This document shows, piece after piece, positions 7,979 through 16,923 of a stretch of 64,000 nucleotides of DNA. The notes below the pieces were generated by a model. The model was not told where the DNA came from. It was given only the letters and a program-made list of their open reading frames with translations, and ran no database searches. Position 1 is the stretch's first letter. Every line of letters begins with the position of its first letter. Made by a program: the position numbers and the translations under genes. This stretch comes from Haliea sp. E1-2-M8 (GTDB taxonomy: Bacteria; Pseudomonadota; Gammaproteobacteria; Pseudomonadales; Halieaceae), in contig NZ_JAUTDR010000012.1 of the NCBI RefSeq assembly GCF_030649675.1, positions 1 through 64,000 on the forward strand, read 5' to 3'.

Positions 7979-10918
7979 TCAACCTTCCGCTGCCTCCCTC
8001 ATGTCAGCGCCGGACCGCGGTCCGCGCGGATCGTTGCTGGCGCGCGGAGCATTCTGGCCGCCGCTCTGAACCGGGGGATACTGTTCTTCCCGGAACAGGG
8101 TGGGATGGACGGTGGCGATCTCGACCTGTGCTACAGGCCGCGGCGCTACCCTGGGGTCGTTGGCGGCACGGCCATCGGCCGTGATGCCCGCGGGTTTGCT
8201 GGCAGCAGCAGGCGCGGGGGCGGCAGCAGGGGTAGCGCTCGGAAGTGCTTCAGCAGCGGGGACTGCTGACACTTCCGGCTCTGGTTCTGCTGTTGCAGCC
8301 TGGGCCACTTCGGTTTCTGCGGCCTCAGGCGCCGCCTGATCCACAGGGTCCGCGGTTTCCGCTTCCAGTTCCGCCGTGGCAGCTACTGCAGGTTTGGCCT
8401 GTTCGGCTTCACCTTCGTCCACCATATCCTGCCTGGCGGTGTCTGCGGGGGCCTCTGCGACTGTGTCATTTTTGACCTCAGCCGCAGTCACCGGTGCATT
8501 GGCCTCGGCGCGAGTCTGGCTCGGATCGATCGCCTGTTCCGCGCTGCTGTCGTCGCTGTCTGCCGCCGCAGCGCCGCTCTCTGCAACGGCACCATCGGCC
8601 ACCACACCATTTTCCGCCTGGGCGCGCGGGCGACGACGGCGACGGGGCTCGCCGCGTTTCATGTCACTGGGGCGCTTGCGCGGCTTGTCAGCGTTTTCTT
8701 CCTGCAGCTGGGCAAAAATTTCCAGACTGTCGTCATCGCTGGCATCAGTGTCCATATCCAGTGGCTGCTCGACGGCTTCCGGGCGCTTTTCGCCGTCGGG
8801 GCGACGACGGCCCTTGCCGCCACGCCTGCGCGGCTTGGGTGCTGAGGCCTGCTCTTCGGAGGAGTCGTCCTGCTGTTGGCGCGGCTCGTTCTTCGCAACA
8901 ACTTTTTCCGGCTTCTCGTTTTTCGGCTGCTCGTCCCGTTGCTGCTCGCTGCTGCGTTCGTTGCGTTCGCCGCGTTCGCCACCACTGCTGCGCCGACGGC
9001 CGCCGCGACTGCGCTTGCGGCCGCTGCCACTGCGGCTTTCTGCCTTTTTCTCTGCATCGGCGTCCTGCTCTGGTGCAGCGGGCTTGCGCGGCTTGGCGGC
9101 AGGTTCATCGACCTTGGCCGGCTCGCCGAACAACATGCCCATCAGGCGTGACACCATGCCGGTTTTGATCGGCGCTGCGGCGGCCGTTGGCTCTGCTGCC
9201 CTGGCTCTGGCCCTGCCACCCCTGTCGCCACGATTGCGTGGGTTCCGCTCTGCGGGGACCGCTGTTGCCTCGGGTGCAGGTGCCGGGGCCGGTTCCGGTG
9301 CCGGCATCTGCGGCGCCAGGCGCTGTACTGCCGCCTGCTGGGTCGGGATGTTGGCGGATTGGCTGTCGCTGATCAGGTCGGCATCCGGCACGGCGATGTC
9401 GATCTTGTAGCTGACTGCGCGGTCTTCGCTCACTTCGTCATCGCGCAGGCGCGAGACTTCAAAGTGCGGCGTTTCCAGGTTGGGATTGGGAATGACCAGG
9501 AGTCGGGCCCGGGTCACCAGCTCGATCTCGGACAGGGCGGCGCGCTTCTCGTTTAGCAGGTAAGCGGCTACGTCCACCGGGACGATACCGCGGACCTCGG
9601 CGCTGCGGTCCTTGATGGCTTCCTCTTCCATAAGGCGGAGGATGGACAGGGCCAGCGACTTGGTGTCCCGGATGGAACCCTGGCCGGTGCAACGCGGGCA
9701 GATGATGGCGCTGGTTTCGCCCAGGGAGGGGCGCAACCGTTGGCGCGACATCTCCAGCAGGCCAAAGCGGGAGATGCGACCGACCTGAACCCGGGCCCGA
9801 TCCAGTTCCAGGGCGTCGCGCATGCGATTTTCCACACTGCGCTGGTTTTTCGCTGCGAGCATGTCGATGAAGTCGATCACGACCAGGCCGCCCATGTCAC
9901 GCAGACGCAGTTGGCGTGCGATCTCGTCCGCGGCCTCCAGGTTGGTCTGCAGGGCGGTGTCCTCGATGTCGGTTCCCTTGGTGGCGCGGGCCGAGTTGAT
10001 ATCGATGGAGACCAGGGCTTCGGTGGGGTCGATCACGATGGAGCCGCCTGAGGGCAGGCGCACCTCGCGCTGGAAGGCGGTTTCGATCTGGCTTTCTATC
10101 TGGAAGCGGTTGAAGAGGGGGATGGAGTCTTCGTAGCGCTTGATGCGGTTCTTGTACTTGGGCATCACCATGCTGACGAACTCTGACGCTTCGGCGAAGG
10201 CGTCGTCGGAGTCAATCAGGACCTGGTCGATATCGTCGCGCAGGTAGTCCCGCACGGCGCGGATGATGACGTTGCTTTCCTGGAACAGCAGGGCGGGGGC
10301 TTTGACTTCCTCATTGGCGGTGGTGATGGATTCCCACAGCTGGAGCAGGTAGTTCAGGTCCCACTGCAGTTCTTCGGTGGTGCGGCCAACGCCGGCAGTG
10401 CGGATGATAACGCCCATGCCGTTGGGGATTTCCAGGCCGCTCAGCGCTTCGCGCAGCTCGCTGCGGTCGTCACCCTCAATGCGCCGGGAAATGCCGCCGG
10501 CCTTGGGGTTGTTGGGCATCAGGACCATGTAGCGGCCGGCCATGCTGATGAAGGTGGTCAGGGCCGCGCCCTTGTTGCCGCGCTCCTCTTTGTCGACCTG
10601 AACGATAATCTCGGTGCCTTCCTTGACCACTTCCTTGATTTTGAGACGGCCCTCGACACTGCCCGGATCCTTGTAGAAGTACTCGCGGGCGATCTCCTTC
10701 AGCGGCAGGAAGCCGTGGCGCTCGGCGCCAAAGTCGACGAAAGCGGCTTCGAGGCTGGGCTCGACACGGGTGATTTTGCCTTTGTAAATGTTGGATTTCT
10801 TTTGCAGACGGGTGCGGTTTTCGATGTCGAGGTCGTACAGACGCTGGCCGTCAACGAGGGCAACGCGCAGCTCTTCGGGCTGGGTTGCATTGATAAGCAT
10901 TTTTTTCATGTTTGCCAT
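7979..10918 (-). CDS. rne: Ribonuclease E
   Basis: 979-residue endoribonuclease that starts mRNA decay, processes rRNA and tRNA precursors, and scaffolds the degradosome at the inner membrane. The catalytic half is well conserved: S1 domain about 38–125, catalytic Asp306 ([12 protein letters not shown]) and Asp349 ([10 protein letters not shown]), and the zinc-link Cys407/Cys410 (CPRC). From about 510 the sequence becomes low-complexity: Pro/Ala-rich, Arg-rich (RNA-binding) and acidic segments, somewhat shorter than in E. coli (1,061 residues). The start could be the ATG at 10918 or the one at 10909; the latter equals the E. coli start (MK-MLINAT). A long structured leader upstream suggests autoregulation, as known for E. 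coli rne. Confidence 0.97.
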   Translation of the reverse strand: MANMKKMLINATQPEELRVALVDGQRLYDLDIENRTRLQKKSNIYKGKITRVEPSLEAAFVDFGAERHGFLPLKEIAREYFYKDPGSVEGRLKIKEVVKEGTEIIVQVDKEERGNKGAALTTFISMAGRYMVLMPNNPKAGGISRRIEGDDRSELREALSGLEIPNGMGVIIRTAGVGRTTEELQWDLNYLLQLWESITTANEEVKAPALLFQESNVIIRAVRDYLRDDIDQVLIDSDDAFAEASEFVSMVMPKYKNRIKRYEDSIPLFNRFQIESQIETAFQREVRLPSGGSIVIDPTEALVSIDINSARATKGTDIEDTALQTNLEAADEIARQLRLRDMGGLVVIDFIDMLAAKNQRSVENRMRDALELDRARVQVGRISRFGLLEMSRQRLRPSLGETSAIICPRCTGQGSIRDTKSLALSILRLMEEEAIKDRSAEVRGIVPVDVAAYLLNEKRAALSEIELVTRARLLVIPNPNLETPHFEVSRLRDDEVSEDRAVSYKIDIAVPDADLISDSQSANIPTQQAAVQRLAPQMPAPEPAPAPAPEATAVPAERNPRNRGDRGGRARARAAEPTAAAAPIKTGMVSRLMGMLFGEPAKVDEPAAKPRKPAAPEQDADAEKKAESRSGSGRKRSRGGRRRSSGGERGERNERSSEQQRDEQPKNEKPEKVVAKNEPRQQQDDSSEEQASAPKPRRRGGKGRRRPDGEKRPEAVEQPLDMDTDASDDDSLEIFAQLQEENADKPRKRPSDMKRGEPRRRRRPRAQAENGVVADGAVAESGAAAADSDDSSAEQAIDPSQTRAEANAPVTAAEVKNDTVAEAPADTARQDMVDEGEAEQAKPAVAATAELEAETADPVDQAAPEAAETEVAQAATAEPEPEVSAVPAAEALPSATPAAAPAPAAASKPAGITADGRAANDPRVAPRPVAQVEIATVHPTLFREEQYPPVQSGGQNAPRASNDPRGPRSGADMREAAEG

Positions 10919-11516
10919 TTACCTGGTGCGCGCAGGCCTGGCGGGGCGGGGAATCAGCCATACAGCCGGCATATTCGCCGGACATAACCGTGTAGACGGG
11001 CCTGGTCACTACTGCTGCCGGCCGTTGAGGCCAGGTGGCATTGCGCCAGTGGTTCTACTCAGTACGCTCAGATGATTTGTATTGCGGCGGCGGTCCTGTT
11101 GAGGATCGCCGCCAGGCAACGCCGGAAAAGTCGCCCGCGCTGGCGCGGGCCTGGCCTTTTTGTTAGGGTCGCATCACCTGACGAATACGACCGCGTTGCC
11201 TGAAGCTAAACTGATTCTGTGACCCGGCATAGCTGCTGCGCGGTTCATAATGTATCGTCGCGAAATCGCCTGTGAAGGCCCGGGGGCAGTGCCCGGCGGG
11301 TTGGCGCGCGCCGACATCCGTTGTGTGCCTGCACTAGCAAGTGCGGTTATCATCTATCCGCCGGAGCCTTGCGACTACTTCGGCAGGCCCTGCTGTCAGC
11401 GGAATGATTGCGTCGTGCGTCGGAGGCAAAAACAGTGCCCCGAGCCCGGCTACACGGGCCGGAGTATATCCTGAAACCCCAAGTGCTTCAATTATCAAGT
11501 GATTTGCAAAAAAACG
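10919..11516. other. Divergent rne/rluC intergenic region, includes long rne leader
   Basis: About 600 bases without a credible gene between divergent rne and rluC. The rne-proximal half holds two strong hairpins (listed separately). The half near rluC has short open frames without ribosome-binding sites. The same arrangement (divergent rne/rluC with a long rne 5' leader) is known in other gammaproteobacteria. No promoter close to consensus stands out. Confidence 0.6.
11085..11150 (-). promoter_or_regulatory. Hairpins in the rne mRNA leader (candidate RNase E autoregulatory element)
   Basis: Two stable inverted repeats lie 165–230 bases upstream of the rne start. One is GGCGGCG…CGCCGCC (about 11085–11113). 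The other is GCCCGCGC/GCGCGGGC with a two-base gap (11133–11150). In E. coli the rne leader hairpins bind RNase E and let it cleave its own mRNA. That these do the same is an inference from position and structure. Confidence 0.45.
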
Positions 11517-12473
11517 ATGAGTGAATCCAGCTCCAGGCAGGTGACAAGCGGTGTCCGTCAACTGCTGATAGAGGCCGACAGCGCCGGTCAGCGGCTGGAC
11601 AATTACCTGCTGAAGGTGCTCAAGGGTGTGCCCAGGACCCGCATCTACCGCGGTTTGCGCAAGGGCGAGTTTCGCATCAACAAGGGCCGGGTCAAGGCGG
11701 ACTACCGCCTGGTGGAGGGCGATGTGCTGCGAGTGCCGCCCCTGCACCAGCCGGAGCCGGGGGCAGCACCGGTGATTCCGGGGTTCTGGGCGGGCCAGAT
11801 CCAGTCCCGTATTATCTATGAGGACGCGGGGCTGCTGGTGGTCAACAAACCCTCGGGCCTGGCGGTCCACGGTGGCAGTGGGCTGAACTTCGGCCTGATC
11901 GAGTGCCTGCGCCAACTGCGTCCCCAGGATCGGTATCTGGAATTGGTGCACCGCCTGGACCGGGATACCTCCGGCTTGATCCTGGTCGCCCGCAAGCCTG
12001 CGATTCTCCGTGAGTTGCACCGGCAGCTGCGCGGGGAGGGCGTGGACAAGCGCTACCTGGCCCTGGTGGCGGGGCGCTGGCCCAGGGAGCGGCGTATGGT
12101 TGAGGCACCGCTGCAGAAAAATATCGTCCAGTCCGGTGAACGCATGGTCAAGGTGGCGAAGGAGGGCAAGGCCTCGGTCACCGGGTTTGTCGTATTGGAG
12201 CAGTTCCCGGAGGCCACATTGGTGGAGGCGCGCCCGCACACCGGCCGGACTCACCAGATCCGGGTCCACGCCCAGTTCGCGGGTCATCCGATTCTCGGTG
12301 ATGACAAGTATATGGATGATGCCACCGCGGCGTTGGCGCACAGGCTCGGGGTCAGGAGGCTGTTTCTGCACGCCCGGTCCCTGTCTTTCACGCTGCCGGA
12401 TCAGCCCCGTCTGCAACTTGATGCGGCGCTGGATCCGGAGCTCGAAGAAATATTAAAAAGTATGCGCAAGTAA
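11517..12473 (+). CDS. rluC: 23S rRNA pseudouridine synthase RluC
   Basis: About 318 residues. It has an N-terminal S4 RNA-binding domain (about 20–80, RLDNYLLKVLKGVPRTRIYR) and a RluA-family catalytic domain. The catalytic Asp148 lies in HRLDRDTSGL, with RPHTGRTHQIRVH further on. RluC makes pseudouridines at 955, 2504 and 2580 of 23S rRNA; the position divergent from rne is the conserved rluC location. The ATG at 11517 is chosen. The frame also has a GTG at 11499, but neither start has a clear Shine-Dalgarno. The next gene begins 6 bases after the stop. Confidence 0.95.
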   Translation: MSESSSRQVTSGVRQLLIEADSAGQRLDNYLLKVLKGVPRTRIYRGLRKGEFRINKGRVKADYRLVEGDVLRVPPLHQPEPGAAPVIPGFWAGQIQSRIIYEDAGLLVVNKPSGLAVHGGSGLNFGLIECLRQLRPQDRYLELVHRLDRDTSGLILVARKPAILRELHRQLRGEGVDKRYLALVAGRWPRERRMVEAPLQKNIVQSGERMVKVAKEGKASVTGFVVLEQFPEATLVEARPHTGRTHQIRVHAQFAGHPILGDDKYMDDATAALAHRLGVRRLFLHARSLSFTLPDQPRLQLDAALDPELEEILKSMRK

Positions 12474-12479
12474 CTGATT

Positions 12480-13139
12480 ATGATTATTATATTTGACTGG
12501 GACGGAACGCTCTGCGACTCCGTGGAGCAGATTGTGGCCGCCATGCAGGAGGCGGCGTACGACTGTCGGCTGCCGATCCCCGAGGCGGCCGCGGTGCGCC
12601 ACATCATTGGCCTCAGCCTGCCGAATGCCATGCCCATTCTGTTCCCCGGGCAGCCGCCGGCAGCGTGGGACAGGATGCGGGAGGCGTACTCGCGCTGTTA
12701 TATCGCCCGGGACCAGGGGCCCGCGCGCCTGCACGAGGGCGCACTCGCAACCCTGGAGCGGCTGCGCGACTCCGGCTTCGAACTCGCTGTGGCGACGGGG
12801 AAAAGCCGTCGCGGCCTGGACCGGGTTCTGCTCGGCCTGGGTCTGGAAAAATATTTTGACAGCACTCGCTGCGCCGACGAGACGCGCTCCAAGCCGGACC
12901 CGCTGATGCTGCGGCAGATTCTGGCGGAGCGGGGCAAGACCTCGGAACTGGCGCTGATGGTGGGTGACTCGGAGTACGATCTGGCCATGGCGCGACAGCT
13001 CAACATGGCGGCGGTCGGGGTCAGCTTCGGCGTGCACTCGCCAGAACAGCTGGCGCAGCATCAACCGCGTGCGGTTATCGACCGTCTGCTGGATCTTTGT
13101 GAGCTGCCGGAGCTGTTGGCTCAGGCAAGCACCGGGTAA
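12480..13139 (+). CDS. HAD-superfamily IA hydrolase (phosphoglycolate phosphatase-like)
   Basis: 219-residue soluble HAD phosphatase. Motif I is FDWDGTLCDS (nucleophile Asp6, acid/base Asp8), motif II is AVATGKS, the conserved Lys is in SKPDP, and motif IV is MVGDSEYDLAMA. The cap segment has the C1 type of the Gph family. The gene directly follows rluC, a pairing also seen in pseudomonads, so both are probably co-transcribed. The substrate is unknown. Its last 19 bases overlap the convergent maf gene tail to tail. Confidence 0.9.
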   Translation: MIIIFDWDGTLCDSVEQIVAAMQEAAYDCRLPIPEAAAVRHIIGLSLPNAMPILFPGQPPAAWDRMREAYSRCYIARDQGPARLHEGALATLERLRDSGFELAVATGKSRRGLDRVLLGLGLEKYFDSTRCADETRSKPDPLMLRQILAERGKTSELALMVGDSEYDLAMARQLNMAAVGVSFGVHSPEQLAQHQPRAVIDRLLDLCELPELLAQASTG

Positions 13140-13699
13140 CCCGCCCGCTGCAGCAGGCTGGTGAGGCCGATGAGTGGCAGGCCTTCCAGGCTGGTGGGGT
13201 CGTCGCCAACCAGGCGCTCAAACAGGGCGATCCCCAGCCCCTCGCATTTGAAGCTGCCCGCACAGTCAAACGGCTGCTCCCGGGCCAGGTAATTGTCGAT
13301 GACCGCGCGGTCCAGGGCGCGGAAGTGTACCGTGAACGGCGCTACCAGCACCGCCTCGAAGCCGGTTTCCTCGCAGCACAGTGCCACCCCGGTGAAGAAC
13401 TCTACCGCCCTGCCTGCGCTGGCCAGCAGTTGCTGTCTGGCGGTGTCGAGGTTGCCGGGTTTGCCTAACAGGCGCCCTGCCAGTGAGGCGACCTGATCGC
13501 TGCCGATGACCAGGCTGGCAGGGTGGTCCCTGGCGACGGAACGGGCTTTTGCCAGCGCCAGCCGGGTGGCGAGGGCCTCGCCTGCCTCCCCGGGCAGCGG
13601 AGTTTCCGCCGCGTCCGGGGCAATGCACTGGAACGGCGTTTGCAGCCGCTGGAGCAGGGCCCGGCGATAGGGTGAGGTGGAGGCGAGGATCAGATCCAT
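13121..13699 (-). CDS. yceF: Maf/YceF family nucleotide pyrophosphatase (m7GTP-type)
   Basis: 192 residues. The Maf signature LILASTSPYRRALLQRL lies at the N-terminus, with IGSDQVA and FKCEGLGIALFERL typical of the YceF branch, which hydrolyses m7GTP and related modified nucleotides. I chose the ATG at 13699; the frame extends 22 codons upstream, but the Maf fold begins at MDLILAST. Adjacent, divergent yceD–rpmF is the conserved neighbourhood of yceF in gammaproteobacteria. The 3' end overlaps the HAD gene by 19 bases. Confidence 0.94.
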   Translation of the reverse strand: MDLILASTSPYRRALLQRLQTPFQCIAPDAAETPLPGEAGEALATRLALAKARSVARDHPASLVIGSDQVASLAGRLLGKPGNLDTARQQLLASAGRAVEFFTGVALCCEETGFEAVLVAPFTVHFRALDRAVIDNYLAREQPFDCAGSFKCEGLGIALFERLVGDDPTSLEGLPLIGLTSLLQRAGYPVLA

Positions 13700-13758
13700 G
13701 AGCGATTTCCGGGGGTAGCGGGCTGTCGCCCTGAACTGGTTGTATTGTAAAGATTTTT

Positions 13759-13787
13759 TTGACAAAGGGGGAAACCGCCCCTATGAT
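13759..13787 (+). promoter_or_regulatory. Near-consensus sigma70 promoter of yceD–rpmF, only 8 bases before the start codon
   Basis: TTGACA (13759–13764), exactly 17 bases, TATGAT (13782–13787): eleven of twelve consensus positions. The annotated yceD ATG begins at 13796, which is where transcription from this promoter should start. The mRNA would be leaderless or nearly so. The spacer holds a GGGG/CCCC inverted repeat. Confidence 0.8.
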
Positions 13788-13795
13788 GCGCGCCT

Positions 13796-14332
13796 ATGTT
13801 GACCGACCCCCTCCCCGGCACGCTGGATCTCCGCAAGGCAGCTTCGCGTGGTGCGATTGTCACGGGTACGTCGAAACCGCTGGAATTGCCCCGTTTTCGG
13901 GATCTGCTGGCTGCAGACGAGGGCATAATCGAGGCGGTCTTGACGTTTTCCCGGGACGAGGAGGGCAGGTACCTGGTGCAGGTCGTCACCGACAGTACGG
14001 TGACAGTAACCTGCCAGCGGTGCCTGCAGCCCATGCCGCTACAGTTGCACACAGACAGTACCCTGGCGGTGGTCTGGACGGACGAGCAGGCCCGGCTGTT
14101 GCCAGCCTGGCTCGAGCCGGTCATTGTGACTGAGGAGGAGTGTTCGCTGCGGGAACTGGTCGAGGACGAGCTGATACTGGCGCTGCCGCCCTTCAGCTAC
14201 CACGAGCAGGTGGATTGCAACACAGTTTTGGCGGACATGGCCGCGGAGCCCGAAGCAGACGAGCTCCCGGAAAAGTCCAACCCGTTTGACGTGCTGGCGC
14301 AGTTAAAGCCCGGCGATACCCATCAGGAGTAA
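13796..14332 (+). CDS. yceD: YceD family protein (DUF177), large-subunit/23S rRNA accumulation protein
   Basis: 178 residues. The DUF177 features are the CQRCLQPM metal-like Cys pair in the middle, the acidic VEDELILALP motif and the C-terminal NPFDVLAQLK. YceD/Duf177 is linked to 23S rRNA accumulation and ribosome assembly and is nearly always followed by rpmF, as here (3-base gap). The ATG at 13796 aligns with the E. coli N-terminus. It has no Shine-Dalgarno because the promoter -10 box ends 8 bases upstream, so translation is probably leaderless. Confidence 0.93.
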   Translation: MLTDPLPGTLDLRKAASRGAIVTGTSKPLELPRFRDLLAADEGIIEAVLTFSRDEEGRYLVQVVTDSTVTVTCQRCLQPMPLQLHTDSTLAVVWTDEQARLLPAWLEPVIVTEEECSLRELVEDELILALPPFSYHEQVDCNTVLADMAAEPEADELPEKSNPFDVLAQLKPGDTHQE

Positions 14333-14335
14333 GAC

Positions 14336-14518
14336 ATGGCCGTTCAGAAGGACAAAAAATCACGTTCACGCCGCGGCATGCGTCGTTCACACGACTCGCT
14401 GACCGGCCCGACCCTCAGCGTGGACCAGACCTCCGGTGAAACCCACCGTCGTCACCACGTGACTGCCGACGGCTTCTACCGTGGCAAGAAAGTCGTCAGC
14501 ACCGGTAACGACGAGTAA
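14336..14518 (+). CDS. rpmF: 50S ribosomal protein L32
   Basis: 60-residue basic ribosomal protein. [20 protein letters not shown] is the standard L32 N-terminus. The usual zinc-binding cysteines are absent, as in many gammaproteobacterial L32 proteins. It is co-transcribed with yceD. A hairpin 70 bases downstream may separate it from fabD. Confidence 0.97.
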   Translation: MAVQKDKKSRSRRGMRRSHDSLTGPTLSVDQTSGETHRRHHVTADGFYRGKKVVSTGNDE

Positions 14519-14586
14519 GGCCGGCGCCGATTTTCCCGGCGCGGCAGGCACTTAGCAGTATTCGTGCCGACTGCACTTGTCACCGC

Positions 14587-14613
14587 AAACGGGAGCCCAG
14601 GCTCCCGTTTCGC
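14587..14613 (+). terminator. Hairpin between rpmF and fabD
   Basis: A perfect 10-bp stem AAACGGGAGC (14587–14596) / GCTCCCGTTT (14601–14610) with loop CCAG, followed by a broken T run (CGCGTTTCTG). It may be a terminator or an attenuator letting rpmF be made in excess of the fatty-acid enzymes. The weak U tract lowers confidence. Confidence 0.55.
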
Positions 14614-14712
14614 GTTTCTGCGCCGCTTGGTCCGCCATGTTCTACACTGCCCGCAGGCCGGTTCCTCAGCACCTGAACCGGCCCGCCGCTCGCCAAGGAG
14701 AATCTCCCTGCC

Positions 14713-15666
14713 ATGACCACCAGCCACACCGCTTTTGTCTTTCCGGGCCAGGGTTCGCAGAAAGTCGGCATGCTCGCCGCTGCGCACGCCGAGTTCTCCG
14801 CTGTTCGCGATACTTTTGCCGAGGCCGGCGAGGCGCTGGGGGCCGACCTGTGGGCCCTGGTGCAGGCGGGCCCACAGGAATCCCTGAACTTGACCGCGAC
14901 TACCCAGCCGGTGCTGCTGACAGCCAGCGTAGCCCTGTGGCGCGCCTGGCAGGCCGCGGGCGGCGCCGCGCCGGCATTGCTGGCAGGGCACAGCCTCGGC
15001 GAATTCTCGGCGCTGGTCTGTGCCGGATCCCTGGGCTTTGCCGATGCGGTGCGCCTGGTACGCCAGCGCGGTGAGTTCATGCAGACCGCGGTGCCGGTGG
15101 GCGAAGGTGCGATGGCGGCGATCATCGGCCTCGATGACGACAGCATCAATCGTATTTGCGCTGACATTGCCGCGGAAGGCGCCGGAGAGGTTGCGGCGGT
15201 GAATTTCAACTCTCCCGGACAGGTGGTTATTGCCGGTCACACCGCGGCGGTAGAGCGGGCCGGCATCGCGCTCAAGGCTGCGGGTGCCAAGCGCGCCCTG
15301 CCGCTGCCGGTCAGCGCGCCGTTCCATACGGTCTTGATGCGACCTGCCGGCGACAAGCTGGCGTCGGCCCTGGCAGCGGTGCCCATTACCGCACCGGCGA
15401 TACCAGTGGTGCACAATGTTCACGCGCTGCCGGAATCGGATCCCGAGCGTATTCGCGGCCTGCTGGTGGAGCAGATATACAGCCCGGTGCAATGGACGCA
15501 GTGCATCCAGTACATGGCCGCGAATGGCATCCGCCAGGTGGTGGAGTGCGGCCCCGGCAAGGTCTTGAGCGGCCTCAACAAGCGTATCAACGGGGAGCTC
15601 AGCAGCTATTCTCTGGAAGATCCGACGAGCTTGCAGGACGCGCTCGCAGTACTTGCAACCGTCTGA
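14713..15666 (+). CDS. fabD: Malonyl-CoA:ACP transacylase
   Basis: 317 residues. It loads malonyl groups onto ACP for type II fatty-acid synthesis. The motifs are FVFPGQGSQ near the N-terminus, GHSLGE with nucleophile Ser94, the malonyl-binding Arg in RQRGEFMQ, and the catalytic His in SAPFHT. AAGGAG lies 13 bases before the ATG, a longish spacing. It is first of fabD–fabG–acpP–fabF. plsX and fabH, found between rpmF and fabD in E. coli, are not here. Confidence 0.97.
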   Translation: MTTSHTAFVFPGQGSQKVGMLAAAHAEFSAVRDTFAEAGEALGADLWALVQAGPQESLNLTATTQPVLLTASVALWRAWQAAGGAAPALLAGHSLGEFSALVCAGSLGFADAVRLVRQRGEFMQTAVPVGEGAMAAIIGLDDDSINRICADIAAEGAGEVAAVNFNSPGQVVIAGHTAAVERAGIALKAAGAKRALPLPVSAPFHTVLMRPAGDKLASALAAVPITAPAIPVVHNVHALPESDPERIRGLLVEQIYSPVQWTQCIQYMAANGIRQVVECGPGKVLSGLNKRINGELSSYSLEDPTSLQDALAVLATV

Positions 15667-15698
15667 ATGTCAGTCAACGAGCAAGGGGGAATACCAGT

Positions 15699-16442
15699 AT
15701 GAACAGTGACAGCAGAGTGGCGCTGGTTACCGGTGCCAGCCGCGGGATCGGTCGTGCCATCGCCGAGCAGCTTGCCGGCGACGGCTATACCGTCGTCGGC
15801 ACTGCCACCACGGAGAAAGGGGCCGAGGCGATCAGCGAGTATCTCCGGGCAGCCGGTTATCGCGGATGTGGCATGTCTTTGGACGTCGCCGATCAGGTGG
15901 CGGTTGATGATGTTGTGAAAGGTATTACCGCGGAGTTTGGCGCGCCGCTGGTGCTGGTCAACAATGCCGGCATCACCCGCGACAACATTTTGCTGCGGAT
16001 GAAAGCGGAGGAATGGCAGGCAGTCATCGACACCAACCTGAGTGCTCTCTACCGGGTCAGCAAGGCCTGCCTGCGCGGTATGACCAAGGCGCGCTGGGGC
16101 CGGATCGTCAACATTACTTCGGTCGTCGGTGCCATGGGGAATGCCGGCCAGAGTAACTACGCGGCCAGCAAGGCGGGAGCGGAAGGCTTTTCCCGCGCCC
16201 TGGCGCGTGAACTGGGCTCCCGGGCGGTGACGGTCAATTGCGTCGCGCCGGGCTTTATCGATACCGACATGACCCGCACTCTGAGCGCAGAGCAGCGCGA
16301 GCTGATGCTGGGCCAGATCCCCCTCGGCCGGCTCGGCGAGGCAGAGGAAATTGGCGCGCTGGTTGGCTTTTTGTGCAGTGAAGTGGCAGGCTACATTACC
16401 GGTGAGACGATTCACATCAACGGCGGCATGAACATGGCCTGA
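15699..16442 (+). CDS. fabG: 3-oxoacyl-ACP reductase
   Basis: 247-residue short-chain dehydrogenase that reduces 3-oxoacyl-ACP with NADPH. The Rossmann motif is [13 protein letters not shown], the NNAG motif is present, and the catalytic residues are Ser141, Tyr154 and Lys158 (NYAASKAG). The C-terminus [13 protein letters not shown] is typical of FabG. The ATG at 15699 has AAGGGGGA 8 bases upstream; the frame runs further upstream inside fabD without support. The gap to fabD is 32 bases. Confidence 0.97.
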   Translation: MNSDSRVALVTGASRGIGRAIAEQLAGDGYTVVGTATTEKGAEAISEYLRAAGYRGCGMSLDVADQVAVDDVVKGITAEFGAPLVLVNNAGITRDNILLRMKAEEWQAVIDTNLSALYRVSKACLRGMTKARWGRIVNITSVVGAMGNAGQSNYAASKAGAEGFSRALARELGSRAVTVNCVAPGFIDTDMTRTLSAEQRELMLGQIPLGRLGEAEEIGALVGFLCSEVAGYITGETIHINGGMNMA

Positions 16443-16495
16443 AGCTTGTGCCTGCGGCGGAGTTTCAGAGCCGGTTTGTTCGGCCCAAAAAAAAC

Positions 16496-16525
16496 TTATT
16501 ACTCGGCGGAAAAACAGAGTAAAAT
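16496..16525 (+). promoter_or_regulatory. Probable acpP promoter
   Basis: TTATTA (16496–16501), 18-base spacer, TAAAAT (16520–16525), preceded by an A8 tract (16487–16494) that could act as an UP element. It lies about 60 bases before acpP. A separate strong acpP promoter is expected because ACP is abundant. Confidence 0.5.
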
Positions 16526-16587
16526 GCCGTCTCAGGCCGGGTGACCAAGTTTCATTCAGAATTAAATTTTCAGGAGTTACCAATACA

Positions 16588-16824
16588 ATGAGCAGCATCG
16601 AAGAACGCGTTAAGAAGATTGTCGCAGAGCAGCTTGGCGTTAAAGAAGAAGAAGTGCAGACGGAGGCCTCTTTTGTTGAAGATCTGGGCGCCGATTCCCT
16701 CGATACCGTTGAACTGGTAATGGCTCTCGAAGAAGAGTTCGAGACGGAAATTCCCGACGAAGAAGCCGAAAAGATCACCACCGTGAAGCTGGCGATCGAC
16801 TACATCAAGGAAAATCTCGCCTGA
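16588..16824 (+). CDS. acpP: Acyl carrier protein
   Basis: 78-residue acidic protein that carries acyl chains on a phosphopantetheine arm. The attachment site is Ser37 in [18 protein letters not shown]. Length and sequence closely match E. coli AcpP. AGGAG lies about 14 bases before the ATG (CAGGAGTTACC). It sits between fabG and fabF, with its own likely promoter and a downstream hairpin terminator that lets it be expressed above its neighbours. Confidence 0.98.
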   Translation: MSSIEERVKKIVAEQLGVKEEEVQTEASFVEDLGADSLDTVELVMALEEEFETEIPDEEAEKITTVKLAIDYIKENLA

Positions 16825-16844
16825 GCTAACTCTCGGTAGACCGT

Positions 16845-16885
16845 AAAGCCGTTTCTACATTTCGATAGAGCGGCTTTTCTTATTT
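16845..16885 (+). terminator. Partial terminator after acpP
   Basis: AAAGCCG (16845–16851) pairs with CGGCTTT (16871–16877), with inner TCTA/TAGA pairing, followed by TCTTATTTAT. It probably reduces read-through from acpP into fabF. Confidence 0.65.
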
Positions 16886-16923
16886 ATGCTTCCAGTTCCT
16901 GATTCAACCGGGGAGAGTGTGCG

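Noticed and set aside
8376-9410. A 344-codon plus-strand frame opposite the rne C-terminal region.
   Set aside because: It is the shadow of the repetitive Arg/Ala/Glu-coding part of rne and has Ser/Ala/Leu-rich sequence without domains.
13700-13765. Extending maf upstream to an ATG at 13765.
   Set aside because: The extra 22 residues do not resemble Maf, and that start would lie on top of the yceD promoter; the conserved N-terminus begins at 13699.
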